Source: CAWDCV01 sp963728125 (GTDB lineage Bacteria; Actinomycetota; Actinomycetes; CAWDCV01). Taken from it: a stretch of 64,000 bases of DNA. Position 1 is the first letter of the stretch, and the number at the start of each line of letters is the position of its first letter. This document shows, piece after piece, positions 19,511 through 26,907 of the stretch. The notes under the pieces were generated by a model that saw only the letters and a list, made by a program, of their open reading frames with translations, ran no database searches and was not told the origin of the DNA. The position numbers were made by a program, and so were the translations under genes. The stretch is from the NCBI GenBank assembly GCA_963728125.1, contig CAVSIZ010000001.1, positions 427,565 through 491,564 on the forward strand, given 5' to 3'.

Positions 19511-20080
19511 TTACCGTTCGACCTCATACTCGAGGGCGACCTGACCGCCGTCGTGAGGGTGCGCGCTCACCAGGCGAAGTGACGTGACGGGCACGGTCGG
19601 CGGTACGACCCCGCGCCCGCCACCGATCAGCGTCGGCACTATCCGCAGCCGAAGTATGTCGACCTCGCGGGCGGCGAATGCAGCGTCGGCCAGGGTGAGG
19701 CTTCCCCACAGGATGATCTCGCCGTCGTAGGTGTTCTTGAGGCGCCGGATCACCTCGATCCCGTCGCCGCGCTCGAGAATCGCCGGCTCGTGCTCGCCCC
19801 ACGGCACGGCATCGAGCGAACTCGACACGACGTGCTTCGGCACGGTGTTGATGAGCTGCGAGATCGGCTCCTGGTCCGACTTCGGGGTCGGCCAATACTC
19901 GACGAACATGCGGTACGTCGTGGCGCCCAGCACGATCGCTCGTAGGTCTCGCAGGCGCTGAAGCTGCTCTTGGTCGATGTCGCCCGCATCGACAGTTTCC
20001 GGGACGAAGGCCATGCCGCCATCGGCATCGGCGGCGGTGCCGTCGGCGGAGACGATCTGTTCCACGATCAAGCGAGCCAC
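19511..20080 (-). CDS. dihydrofolate reductase-like (RibD C-terminal domain) protein
   Basis: 189 residues of the RibD_C/DHFR-like fold: N-terminal VARLIVEQIVSADGTAADADGGM, AIVLGATTYRMF, and the C-terminal cofactor-binding strand IILWGSLTLADAAF with LIGGGRGV. It may reduce a pterin-like or flavin-precursor substrate; the common annotation is only 'dihydrofolate reductase family'. GTG 20080 has a GAGGAG Shine-Dalgarno. It lies 37 bases after the SRPBCC gene, completing an ArsR-SRPBCC-DHFR cluster that is common in actinobacteria. Confidence 0.85.
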   Translation of the reverse strand: MARLIVEQIVSADGTAADADGGMAFVPETVDAGDIDQEQLQRLRDLRAIVLGATTYRMFVEYWPTPKSDQEPISQLINTVPKHVVSSSLDAVPWGEHEPAILERGDGIEVIRRLKNTYDGEIILWGSLTLADAAFAAREVDILRLRIVPTLIGGGRGVVPPTVPVTSLRLVSAHPHDGGQVALEYEVER

Positions 20081-20117
20081 GGTTCTCCTCGGGTCGGGTG
20101 GAGGGGACGAGTCGCGA

Positions 20118-20576
20118 TCAGCGGGCGACCACCGCGGACGCGAGGCTGTCGAGCGCCTGGTCCCAGCCGTCGTACACATTGCCGTCGCCAGGATGGCCGG
20201 CGATGCCGCGCAGCGAGAACACCAGTTCGGTGCGCCCGTCCCGCTCGGTCAACGTGATGGTCACGACGGGTGCCGTGTCGATCGAGTCGTCCGGGTTTCC
20301 CCAGGTGAAGACGAGTCGCTCCGGCGGGACAACCTCGAGGAACACACCCCCGGTGGGGTACTCCTCACCGTTATCGGAGATCAGCGTGTACCGATAGGAG
20401 CCGCCCTCGCGGACGTCGAACGAGATCGATTCACGCGGAGTCCGCCCGAAGTCGTAGAGCCAGCGGGCGAGCTCGTCCTCATCGGTCCAGGCTCGCCACA
20501 CGACGTCGCGAGGCGCATGCAGCGTGCGCGTGATCGTAAACGTCGCCGACGCTCCGGCAGCGGTGGAGTCGGTCAT
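20118..20576 (-). CDS. SRPBCC / AHSA1-like protein
   Basis: 152 residues. It has the START-like SRPBCC fold of the Aha1_N-like (activator of Hsp90 ATPase homologue) subfamily: FTITRTLHAPRDVVWRAWTD, WLYDFG, GSYRYTLISDNGEEYPTGG, and the C-terminal helix DGWDQALDSLASAV. Such proteins bind hydrophobic ligands. ATG 20576 lies in the ATGA overlap with the ArsR gene stop, so the two are translationally coupled, and the regulator probably controls it. Confidence 0.87.
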   Translation of the reverse strand: MTDSTAAGASATFTITRTLHAPRDVVWRAWTDEDELARWLYDFGRTPRESISFDVREGGSYRYTLISDNGEEYPTGGVFLEVVPPERLVFTWGNPDDSIDTAPVVTITLTERDGRTELVFSLRGIAGHPGDGNVYDGWDQALDSLASAVVAR

Positions 20577-20914
20577 GGTTGTTCGTCCTCCTCTGAGATC
20601 TCGCGGAGTCGCACCTCGAGCGCGTCCAGCCGGCCCTCCCAGTGACGTTGGTGACGAGTGATCCAGGCGGCCACCTCGTCGAGGGGCTCGGTCCGAATCG
20701 TGAGGGTCCGCCACTGTGCCCGGGCTGTCCGCTCGACCAACCCGGCGCGCTCGAGCACCTTGAGATGCTGCGAAACTGCCGGGCCGCTCATCGCGAACGG
20801 CGCAGCGAGTTCGCCGACCGTTGCCGAACCGTTCGAGAGCCGAGTCAGAATGTCGCGCCGGGTCGGGTCAGCCAGCGCCGAGAAGGCGCGACTCAAGTTG
20901 TCGACGTGCGGCAT
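20573..20914 (-). CDS. ArsR-family transcriptional regulator
   Basis: 113 residues: a compact winged helix (FSALADPTRRDILTRLSNGS, then FAMSGPAVSQHLKVLERAGL as the recognition helix region) of the ArsR family type that accompanies SRPBCC genes. No metal-site cysteines are visible. It should repress its own operon (ArsR-SRPBCC-DHFR); an A/T-rich operator-like element is present just upstream at 20934-20947. Confidence 0.9.
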   Translation of the reverse strand: MPHVDNLSRAFSALADPTRRDILTRLSNGSATVGELAAPFAMSGPAVSQHLKVLERAGLVERTARAQWRTLTIRTEPLDEVAAWITRHQRHWEGRLDALEVRLREISEEDEQP

Positions 20915-20933
20915 CGTGAAGCGAGTCCTTAAA

Positions 20934-20947
20934 TAAGTGATTGCTTA
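20934..20947. promoter_or_regulatory. probable ArsR operator
   Basis: TAAGTGATTGCTTA, an imperfect palindrome (TAAG and CTTA arms, centre AT), 20 bases upstream of the ArsR ATG in an otherwise GC-rich region. Position and form suit autorepression; inferred, not shown. Confidence 0.5.
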
Positions 20948-21012
20948 GACACTAGACCCACATCCGTCGATCATCAAGCTGCTCCCGCTGCGCTGCCGCG
21001 CCACGTTGCCTC

Positions 21013-22026
21013 CTAGAGGCTTGGCAGTGATCGAGGGAGCCCGAACCAGGGCAGCGTGCTGTTGTCGAAGCGGGTCATGGCGCTGAGCCGGTCGCCCATG
21101 ACCGTGAGGACGATGAGGCCGATCCCGTTCCGGATGCCGCTGCGGGCCTGCAGGTAGGCGCCGAACGCCGGCTGACCATTGGCTCGTGTCTCGACGAGGT
21201 CGAACCGCCGGCCCGAGCGGAAGATGCTGGCAAAGAGCACGGCAGCGGCATCTCGGCCCTCGTACTCGAGCGGCAGGGGTGGCATCGAGATGAACACGTC
21301 GTCGGTCAGCAGGGCGATGAGCGCGTCGAGATCGGCGGACTCGTACGCACTCACGAAGCTCGCCACGATCGCCCGTTCGGCGGGCGACCCGGGGGTCGTT
21401 CGCCGGTCCTCAGCGGTCGGCTGCCGTACACCCTGCAGCCCCGAACGGGCCCGTTTCAGGGCGCTGTTCACCGCCTCGACGGTGGTGTCCAGCATCTCCG
21501 CCACGTCACGCGCCGGGAATCCCAAGACGTCGCGCAGGGTGAGGACGGCGACCTGACGAGGTGGCAGGAGCTGCAGAGCGGTCACGAAGGCGAGGGAGAT
21601 CGACTCGGTCTGCTCGTAGCGAGCCTCAGGCCCAAGCGGCTGATCGATCGGCCCATCGAGGAGGGCATCGGGAAAGGGCTGGAGCCAGACCACCTCGCCG
21701 AGCCGGGACGGCTCGGGCGGCTCGACTTCGGGAATGTTCCACGGCTGCGCCGGACGCCGACTGATCGAGCGACGGGCGTTGAGGCAGCGGTTGGTTGCGA
21801 TCCGATAGAGCCACGTGCGCACCGATGCGCGCCCCTCGAAGCCACTAAGGCCTTGCCACGCGGCGAGCAGGGTCTCCTGCACAGCGTCCTCGGCATCCTG
21901 AAGTGATCCGAGCATCCGGTAGCAGTGCACCCGAAGCTCCCGCAGGTGCGGCTCGGCCAACTCTCGGAAAGCGTCGGAGTCGCCGGCGCGCGCCCGAGAT
22001 ACCGGGTCGGTCGCCATCAACTCCAT
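21013..22026 (-). CDS. ECF RNA polymerase sigma factor with C-terminal SnoaL-like domain
   Basis: 337 residues, longer than a plain ECF sigma. Region 2 (ELRVHCYRMLGSLQDAEDAVQETLLAAW, YRIATNRCLNARR) and region 4 (LLPPRQVAVLTLRDVLGFPARDVAEMLDTTVEAVNSALKRAR in pieces) are clear. A linker with WLQPFPDALLDG is typical of the SigG/TIGR02960-type group. The last 120 residues resemble a SnoaL/NTF2 domain that in such sigmas gates activity without a separate anti-sigma. ATG 22026 (MELMATD) is chosen; ATG 22017 is possible. It is divergent from the SDR gene, a possible target. Confidence 0.88.
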   Translation of the reverse strand: MELMATDPVSRARAGDSDAFRELAEPHLRELRVHCYRMLGSLQDAEDAVQETLLAAWQGLSGFEGRASVRTWLYRIATNRCLNARRSISRRPAQPWNIPEVEPPEPSRLGEVVWLQPFPDALLDGPIDQPLGPEARYEQTESISLAFVTALQLLPPRQVAVLTLRDVLGFPARDVAEMLDTTVEAVNSALKRARSGLQGVRQPTAEDRRTTPGSPAERAIVASFVSAYESADLDALIALLTDDVFISMPPLPLEYEGRDAAAVLFASIFRSGRRFDLVETRANGQPAFGAYLQARSGIRNGIGLIVLTVMGDRLSAMTRFDNSTLPWFGLPRSLPSL

Positions 22027-22167
22027 TCTCACGCCACCCTCTCGCACGTTCATCCCCATACAGACACCAGCTGCACGTCGAACTGGGCGGTTGGCGACCG
22101 CCCAGCTTCGGATCTCAGCGTGTCTTCATCATCGACGGCTCGCTCGATGCGACGGAGGGAACCAAGG

Positions 22168-22956
22168 ATGCTGCAGGGCAAAGTTGCCGTGATCTACGGA
22201 GCCGGCGGTGCCATCGGTGGCGCCGTTGCGCGAGCGTTCGCGCGAGTAGGCGCCACGGTGTTTCTCACTGGACGCCATTCGGGGTCCCTGGAGCCGATCG
22301 CTCGAGACATTGCCGAGGCGGGCGGATCCGCCTGCGCAGCGGAGGTCGACGCTCTCGACGGGCAAGCCATAGATGCTCACCTTCAGTCGGTGGTCGACAG
22401 TGCAGGCCGCGTCGACATTTCCGTCAATGCGATTGGCATCCCGAACGCGAAGATTCTGGGCGTCCCTCTGGTCGACGTGGACGTCGAACAGTTCTCCCTG
22501 CCCCTGACGGCGTACGCGACGTCGTACTTCCTGACCGCGCGTCTGGCGGCGCGGCACATGATCAGGCAGCGATCGGGAGTGATCATGACGGTCACCGCGC
22601 TGCACGCGCGGACCGGAATTCCCCTGGTGGGCGGGTACGGCCCGGCCATGGCAGCCAAGGAGGCGCTCACGCGGGATCTGTCCGCCGAACTCGCACCTCA
22701 TGGCATTCGCGTCGTCGGCTTACGGCCGCAGGCCATGCCCGAGACACCAACGATCCGGGACGCCTTCGAGCCTCGGGCCGCGGCATCGGGCATGACCTGG
22801 GAGCAGTGGCAGGAGTTCCTCGCCAGCAGGACGCACTCTCGCCGCCTGATGACTCTCGAGGAGATGGCAAACATGGCGGTCGTCCTGGCATCCGATTCGG
22901 CGAGCGGCATGACGGGAACCACGGTCAACCTGACCATGGGCAGCCTGGACGACTAG
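22168..22956 (+). CDS. SDR-family protein with atypical active site
   Basis: 262 residues with a Rossmann fold: the cofactor loop is GAGGAIGG and the strand-4 motif NAIG replaces NNAG. Around the active site the sequence is MTVTALHARTGIPLVGGYGPAMAAKEAL: the Lys is present but the residue four before it is Ala, the nearest Tyr is seven before it, and the usual Ser is replaced. It may therefore not be a standard dehydrogenase. ATG 22168 follows GGAGGGA. It is divergent from the ECF sigma gene (141 bases between starts). Confidence 0.8.
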   Translation: MLQGKVAVIYGAGGAIGGAVARAFARVGATVFLTGRHSGSLEPIARDIAEAGGSACAAEVDALDGQAIDAHLQSVVDSAGRVDISVNAIGIPNAKILGVPLVDVDVEQFSLPLTAYATSYFLTARLAARHMIRQRSGVIMTVTALHARTGIPLVGGYGPAMAAKEALTRDLSAELAPHGIRVVGLRPQAMPETPTIRDAFEPRAAASGMTWEQWQEFLASRTHSRRLMTLEEMANMAVVLASDSASGMTGTTVNLTMGSLDD

Positions 22957-22985
22957 CGGCCTCGTGCTCCCACATCACCCGAGAA

Positions 22986-23070
22986 TGTGGACAAAGCAGT
23001 GGACGAACGTGTGGAAGAGTCGCGAGACCGGGGGAAAATTTCTCCCCTCCGGTGGACATATTGTGGACAA
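22986..23070. promoter_or_regulatory. cluster of DnaA-box-like 9-mers
   Basis: TGTGGACAA, the reverse complement of the actinobacterial DnaA box TTGTCCACA, occurs perfectly at 22986-22994 and 23062-23070. Three degenerate copies (AGTGGACGA, TGTGGAAGA, GGTGGACAT) lie between them, all in the same orientation. The stretch also contains an imperfect palindrome GGGGAAAATTTCTCCCC near 23032 and is locally AT-rich. No dnaA or dnaN gene is near, so this is not the usual oriC; it may titrate DnaA or control the RNA that follows. Confidence 0.6.
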
Positions 23071-23090
23071 GAAAAAAGTCAGAAAATAGT

Positions 23091-23330
23091 TGGTCCTAGG
23101 GCTTGCGCAGATGGATCGGAAGGCGCTAGAAATCTCCCACGTCGCCAGTATCGGGGACCGCGCCTCGGAGGAAACTCCGGTGGCAAACGGGTACCGGGCA
23201 ACCGGTAGTCGGAAGGTTTGCGAACTAGCGGCTAGTTTTACAGAACCGCGCGCCCGAGCGATCGGAGAACGTAGGGGACGTAAAGCTGAGGGGCACCCCC
23301 CACCTCATACGTGGGAGGTGCCCCTTCCTT
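23091..23330 (+). ncRNA. candidate structured non-coding RNA ending in an intrinsic terminator
   Basis: No convincing reading frame, but strong nested pairing. Hairpin CGGAG-GAAA-CTCCG (23166-23179) and hairpin ACCGG-GCAA-CCGGT (23193-23206) both carry GNRA tetraloops. The second is enclosed by GCAAAC (23183-23188) with GTTTGC (23216-23221). CGCTAG (23124-23129) pairs with CTAGCG (23225-23230), closing the domain. GTCC (23093-23096) can pair with GGAC (23276-23279). A possible promoter is TTGTGG (23061) and AATAGT (23085) with an 18-base spacer. The terminator at 23290-23330 ends it. I do not recognise the family; a 6S/Ms1-like RNA or a new class are the main options. Confidence 0.55.
23290..23330 (+). 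terminator. intrinsic terminator of the candidate RNA
   Basis: Stem GGGGCACC (23290-23297) with GGTGCCCC (23317-23324), continued by CCCAC with GTGGG, loop CTCATAC, followed by TTCCTT. No plus-strand gene ends nearby except the SDR gene 330 bases upstream. The next 277 bases (23331-23607) hold no gene that I can support. Confidence 0.8.
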
Positions 23331-23607
23331 GTGCGTCACGATAAAGCGGCCTGCAGAAGCAGTCAGGCGACACACCGCAGGGTTCTTGCGGAATTCACCT
23401 CATGGCACCGTGAGCCGGTCGCCGGCCACCGCCAGGACGTCCGCAGCACCGATGACCGTGAGCCCGCGTCCCTCCACGCGGCCGGCCGGCGCCGACGTTG
23501 TGTGGCCAGCGGCTCGTGATCTCTGTGGGATTGTCCCGAGCTATTGCCGATGAAGTGTCTTTATCCATTCGGCGAAATCTAACAAGGATTGCCCTCGTCG
23601 CGGTGAG

Positions 23608-24303
23608 TCAGTGCGCGATATCCAAGACGACCCGTTGCCGATCTGCGGATTCGAGGGTCCATACGCGAAACGCACGCTTTTCTTGGATTCCCACGGCAAG
23701 CGTGGATTGACCTTCGAACGTGCCGGCGAAAACCACGTCGCGCAATGCATTCCATCCGGACAGCTGGGATGGCGCCACGAGGTCGTCACCGACCCGAGGC
23801 ATGTCATCCCACGCCTCCGGATCGTGAGTGCCGAGGAACGGGGCTCGGATCACGACCTGCAAGGCCGCGGCTCCCTCGACGGGAACCTCCTGGCCGCTGC
23901 CATCCGCGTGAACCACCGGCACGTAGGACGCGGTGAAGCCCACCGGGTCGGCGCCGCCGACATCGAACACCACCCGGTCGTAGCAGGCATGCCGGCCGAC
24001 CCGAACGTCGGTCAGCTCTGCTGGACTGAGGGCAAGCCCTCCGTCATCGGGTGCGGTGTTCCATGCCGATGTCATCGTGCACCGCGATGCGACATCCCCG
24101 GCCGGTACGACCCCAGCGCCCACCGGCGCGACCCCGGTCGGTACGGCGCCAGCCGTCGTCGCCTGGCCGTCAGCGCGTGGCGCTGCGCTGCCGGGCTCGG
24201 ATGTCGGCGAGTCGGCTGGTCCCCCACTGCACGCGCTGAGACTCAGGGCGGCCACAGCCACTGCCATGGACGTGCACGCGGCCCGCGTTCCCCACTGCTT
24301 CAT
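23608..24303 (-). CDS. AMIN-like domain lipoprotein
   Basis: 231 residues. A lipoprotein signal (KQWGTRAAC then a hydrophobic run ending in LSLSAC|S) is followed by a Thr/Ala/Pro-rich linker and a C-terminal beta-sandwich of the actinobacterial AMIN-like family, recognisable by VRVGRHACYDRVVFDVGG, then a GFTASYVP strand and VFAGTFEGQSTLAVGIQ. Such domains may bind cell-wall polymers. ATG 24303 is preceded by GGGGGAG. Its 3' end faces the candidate RNA across the 277-base gap. Confidence 0.85.
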   Translation of the reverse strand: MKQWGTRAACTSMAVAVAALSLSACSGGPADSPTSEPGSAAPRADGQATTAGAVPTGVAPVGAGVVPAGDVASRCTMTSAWNTAPDDGGLALSPAELTDVRVGRHACYDRVVFDVGGADPVGFTASYVPVVHADGSGQEVPVEGAAALQVVIRAPFLGTHDPEAWDDMPRVGDDLVAPSQLSGWNALRDVVFAGTFEGQSTLAVGIQEKRAFRVWTLESADRQRVVLDIAH

Positions 24304-24405
24304 GACGATCACTCCCCCGTGTCGTGGTTGTTGTCCGTCACGGTGGCGGGCCGGGGAGCGAAGAACTAGCCACCCCAGGTGCGGTGTTCGCCCACCTGCT
24401 GCGGA

Positions 24406-24441
24406 TTCGCTCTGGACTTCGCTCTGGACTTCGCTCTGGAC
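24406..24441. repeat. three tandem copies of a 12-base unit
   Basis: TTCGCTCTGGAC is repeated three times without change, with a partial fourth unit (TTC). The repeat lies between the divergent lipoprotein and FHA genes, about 40 bases before the FHA Shine-Dalgarno. It could vary in number between strains and affect promoter spacing. Confidence 0.85.
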
Positions 24442-24481
24442 TTCACGGACGGGCAAGCGCATCCTCTGAACGGAGGCACCG

Positions 24482-25162
24482 GTGCCCGAGCTGGCCACTG
24501 ATCAGGCCGCTGCCCAGGTCCGCGTGTCAGGCGAGGACAACTACCTCTCTCGCTGGACGACGCAGGGCGAGCAGCGCCGATGGACGCTGCCGTCGACCAC
24601 GAGTGCGCAGCTGACGATTGGTCGCGCCGACTCGGTCGAGATCTGCATCGACGATGATCCTCAGGTGTCGCGTGTTCACGCAGTGCTCGAACGCATCGGC
24701 GAGCAGTGGATGATCCGCGACGACGGGCTGTCGAGCAATGGCACGTTTGTCAACGGCCGCCGTCTCGGGAGCCGCGTGCGACTCCACGATCGGGACGTCA
24801 TCCGCGTGGGGAGCACGATCCTGACGTTCTGTGCCCCCGGAACGGGCGCGACCGTGGCCACCATCGCCGACGGCAGTCTGCCCTCTATTCGGCGGCTGAC
24901 CGACCCGCAGCGACACGTCCTCGAGGCGCTGGGCCGCCCGCACCAAACCGGTCACGCCTATTCGCCGCCGGCGACCAATCAGCAGATCGCCGAGCAGTTG
25001 TGCCTGAGTCTGGACGCCGTTAAGACGCACCTGCGCGTGCTGTATCACAAGTTCGGCATCGAGGCCCTGCCGCAGAATCAGAAGCGAGCACGGCTGGCGG
25101 AACTCGCCGAGCAACTAGGCCTGACGTCGAATTCCGAGGATCGCCCAACGCCTACCGCGTAG
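24482..25162 (+). CDS. FHA-domain protein with C-terminal helix-turn-helix
   Basis: 226 residues. The FHA domain (about residues 30-110) has the phosphothreonine-binding landmarks IGRADS, SRVHAVLE and SSNGTFVNGRRL. The C-terminal part (about 130-215) is a winged or LuxR-like helix-turn-helix, LTDPQRHVLEALGRP ... TNQQIAEQLCLSLDAVKTHL. It should read Ser/Thr kinase signals and act on DNA. GTG 24482 has a GGAGG Shine-Dalgarno 5 bases upstream. No kinase gene is in the window. Confidence 0.85.
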   Translation: MPELATDQAAAQVRVSGEDNYLSRWTTQGEQRRWTLPSTTSAQLTIGRADSVEICIDDDPQVSRVHAVLERIGEQWMIRDDGLSSNGTFVNGRRLGSRVRLHDRDVIRVGSTILTFCAPGTGATVATIADGSLPSIRRLTDPQRHVLEALGRPHQTGHAYSPPATNQQIAEQLCLSLDAVKTHLRVLYHKFGIEALPQNQKRARLAELAEQLGLTSNSEDRPTPTA

Positions 25163-25183
25163 CTCACGTGCCAGGGTTGTCAG

Positions 25184-25741
25184 GTGACAATCACGCCTGC
25201 TCTGGCCTTAGCCGGTCTCGGCGCCCTCGGCTACAAGCTCACCGTCGACGGGGCGCTCACCCTGGACACCGGATGGGGTCGACGCGTTCGGTCGCTGGGC
25301 TGTCCTCCCGTTGACGTGACAGCCCCACGCGAGCTCGTGTTCGACGTCTTGTCCGCTCCCTACGGCGAGCGTCGACCACGCGCTCTCGCCGAGAAGGTCG
25401 ACGTGCTCGAGCGGGGCGCCGACATGGTGCTGGCGGCTCACCGCACTCCGCTCGGCGCCGGCCGAGTGGCCACGACGGTCGAGACAGTGCGCTTCAGCCG
25501 TCCGGAACGCATCCACTTCCGCTTGGTGCGCGGACCGGTGCCGTACGTCGTCGAATCGTTCGTCCTGACGGAGACGAACAGCGGCACCCGCATCGAGTAC
25601 GACGGTCAGCTCGGCACCGACCTCTGGGGCGTCGGCCGGTGGTGGGGCGACCGAGTCGCCGCGGTTTGGGAGGCAACTGTTGTTGCATCCCTCGACGCGG
25701 CCAAGCAGGAGGCCGAACGCCGCGCCAGATCTTCGAGCTAG
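25184..25741 (+). CDS. SRPBCC-family protein
   Basis: 185 residues. A hydrophobic N-terminus (LALAGLGALGYKL) may be a membrane anchor. The rest fits the polyketide cyclase/SRPBCC fold: VDVTAPRELVFDVLSAPYGE, then FRLVRGPVPYVVESFVLTE, and the final long helix. GTG 25184 lies 21 bases after the FHA gene, so both may be cotranscribed. It ends 5 bases from the convergent tad gene cluster. Ligand unknown. Confidence 0.78.
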   Translation: MTITPALALAGLGALGYKLTVDGALTLDTGWGRRVRSLGCPPVDVTAPRELVFDVLSAPYGERRPRALAEKVDVLERGADMVLAAHRTPLGAGRVATTVETVRFSRPERIHFRLVRGPVPYVVESFVLTETNSGTRIEYDGQLGTDLWGVGRWWGDRVAAVWEATVVASLDAAKQEAERRARSSS

Positions 25742-25746
25742 CTGAG

Positions 25747-26154
25747 TCACCGCTCTGGCTCTCCCCCGGGCGGTCCGCGCGGCTCGCTCGCCGCCGCCGG
25801 CCCGGCCCGGGCACGAGCCGTTGCTGGGCCGAGCGCCCGCAGCGCCGCGGGGAGCGGGAAGGCTGCCATCAGGTCGACGATGTCCCCATCGAGTCGACAT
25901 GTCGTGATGACCGCTGCGTGCTCGGCGGCAATCGCCGCGGCGGCGGCACAGGCGGCTGCGCTTCCCTCAAGAGCGCGGTCGGCGGCCGCAAGCGCTGCTA
26001 AGTCGGCGGCCGAGGCCGCCCGGTGACGCGCAATCAAGGTCTGCCCCAGCGCCAGCACGCCGCCGAGAACCGCCAGCAGAAGCGTCACCACCGCCAGCAC
26101 GAGGATGGTCCCGAGCCCGCTCTCGCTCGTTCGCAGCACTCTGGGACAAGTCAT
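25747..26154 (-). CDS. TadE-like protein, Rv3654c family
   Basis: 135 residues. Start ATG 26154 lies in the ATGA overlap with the preceding TadE gene. After SESGLGTILVLAVVTLLLAVLGG (membrane segment preceded by a Glu-containing prepilin-like stretch) comes LIARHRAASAADLAALAAAD, the signature of the Rv3654c/TadG-like group. The C-terminus is Ala/Pro-rich. In this family the protein is a secreted or pilus-associated pseudopilin-like component. Last gene of the tad cluster. Confidence 0.85.
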   Translation of the reverse strand: MTCPRVLRTSESGLGTILVLAVVTLLLAVLGGVLALGQTLIARHRAASAADLAALAAADRALEGSAAACAAAAAIAAEHAAVITTCRLDGDIVDLMAAFPLPAALRALGPATARARAGPAAASEPRGPPGGEPER

Positions 26155-26507
26155 GGCGACACCGTTGGTTCGCGCGCCGCCACCGCTCGGCCATGCACGG
26201 GTACACCAATTCGCCCCACAGCTGGCAACGTCACTCCCACAGACGCCGACACTTCGGCAACTACCTGCTGTCGCGACACTCCGACCGTCACGGATGCCCC
26301 GGACGGCGCGGCCTGCGCAGCTGCCGTTCGCACGGCCGCCTCCTGTTCGCCGCGCGCGAGTGCACGGGCCGCCATGCGGGCTGCATCGACGCACGCGAGT
26401 TGGGCCGTGACTGCGGCGACGGCCCACAGCACGAGGGCGAGGATCACCGTGAGTGCCGGCAGCACGACCGCGGTCTCTGCGGTCACCGATCCGCGGTTCG
26501 CCGTCAT
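26151..26507 (-). CDS. TadE-family pseudopilin
   Basis: 118 residues from ATG 26507 (MTANRGSVTAETAVVLPAL). The segment GSVTAETAVVLPALTVILAL is the TadE signature: a Gly-preceded prepilin-like site and Glu, then a membrane helix. The remainder (ACVDAARMAARALARGE) is typical of the family. TadE minor pilins are processed by the prepilin peptidase and help pilus assembly. Cotranscribed with the genes on both sides (62-base gap to the pilin gene upstream). Confidence 0.87.
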   Translation of the reverse strand: MTANRGSVTAETAVVLPALTVILALVLWAVAAVTAQLACVDAARMAARALARGEQEAAVRTAAAQAAPSGASVTVGVSRQQVVAEVSASVGVTLPAVGRIGVPVHGRAVAAREPTVSP

Positions 26508-26569
26508 TCTCGACGGCGGCCGGCGGGCCGGGCTGACGTCAGCCCGGCCTCCGACACAGAAGCGACGAG

Positions 26570-26749
26570 TCACAGCGGGAGCTTCAGCGCCTTGGTGACG
26601 ATTCCGGTGAGCAGCTCGAGCACCTGCGGACTCGTCAGCAGCTTGAGCAGCAACCCGGCGAACCCGCACGCCGCGACCGTTCCCACGGCGTACTCCGCCG
26701 TGCTCATGCCGTCGTCGTCGCGAGCCGCGCGGGCAAAGAGAAGACGCAT
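26570..26749 (-). CDS. Flp-type pilin, DUF4244 family (Rv3656c-like)
   Basis: 59 residues. The sequence begins MRLLFARAARDDDG, then MSTAEYAVGTVAACGFAGLL. The G|MSTAE junction is a type IV prepilin cleavage site with Glu at +5, and a hydrophobic helix follows; the end is short (VTKALKLPL). It is the likely major Flp pilin of this tad system. ATG 26749 has GGAGG 6 bases upstream. It sits between tadC and tadE, its usual place in actinobacteria. A prepilin peptidase gene is not in the window. Confidence 0.87.
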   Translation of the reverse strand: MRLLFARAARDDDGMSTAEYAVGTVAACGFAGLLLKLLTSPQVLELLTGIVTKALKLPL

Positions 26750-26863
26750 CGAGACCTCCAGGGGACCGGCAGTCCGGCCGGTGCGGAAGCGCCGGGAGGC
26801 GCTTGGCTTCGAGGGTCTGGGCCCGCACGGCGCCGTGGTGGCCTACGCCGCGATCTGGGGATG

Positions 26864-26882
26864 GATTCGGCAGGCCCGAATC
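26864..26882. promoter_or_regulatory. hairpin between tadC and the pilin gene
   Basis: GATTCGG (26864-26870) and CCGAATC (26876-26882) form a 7-base stem with a 5-base loop, in the 158-base gap between tadC and the pilin gene. No T tract follows on the minus strand, so it could shape mRNA stability or pilin expression rather than end transcription. Two DnaA-box-like words (TGTGGACGA, TGTGGAACG) lie next to it. Confidence 0.35.
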
Positions 26883-26907
26883 TGTGGACGACGCGCCTGT
26901 GGAACGT

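Noticed and set aside
22986..23070. Chromosomal origin oriC
   Set aside because: DnaA boxes are present, but dnaA, dnaN and the other usual neighbours are absent and only two boxes are perfect.
23091..23330. RNase P RNA, tmRNA, T-box or c-di-AMP riboswitch
   Set aside because: Hallmark sequences of these families as I know them are not found, and no gene follows on the same strand for a riboswitch.
23331..23607. Short open frames in the gap after the RNA terminator
   Set aside because: No ribosome site, domain or hydrophobic pattern supports them.
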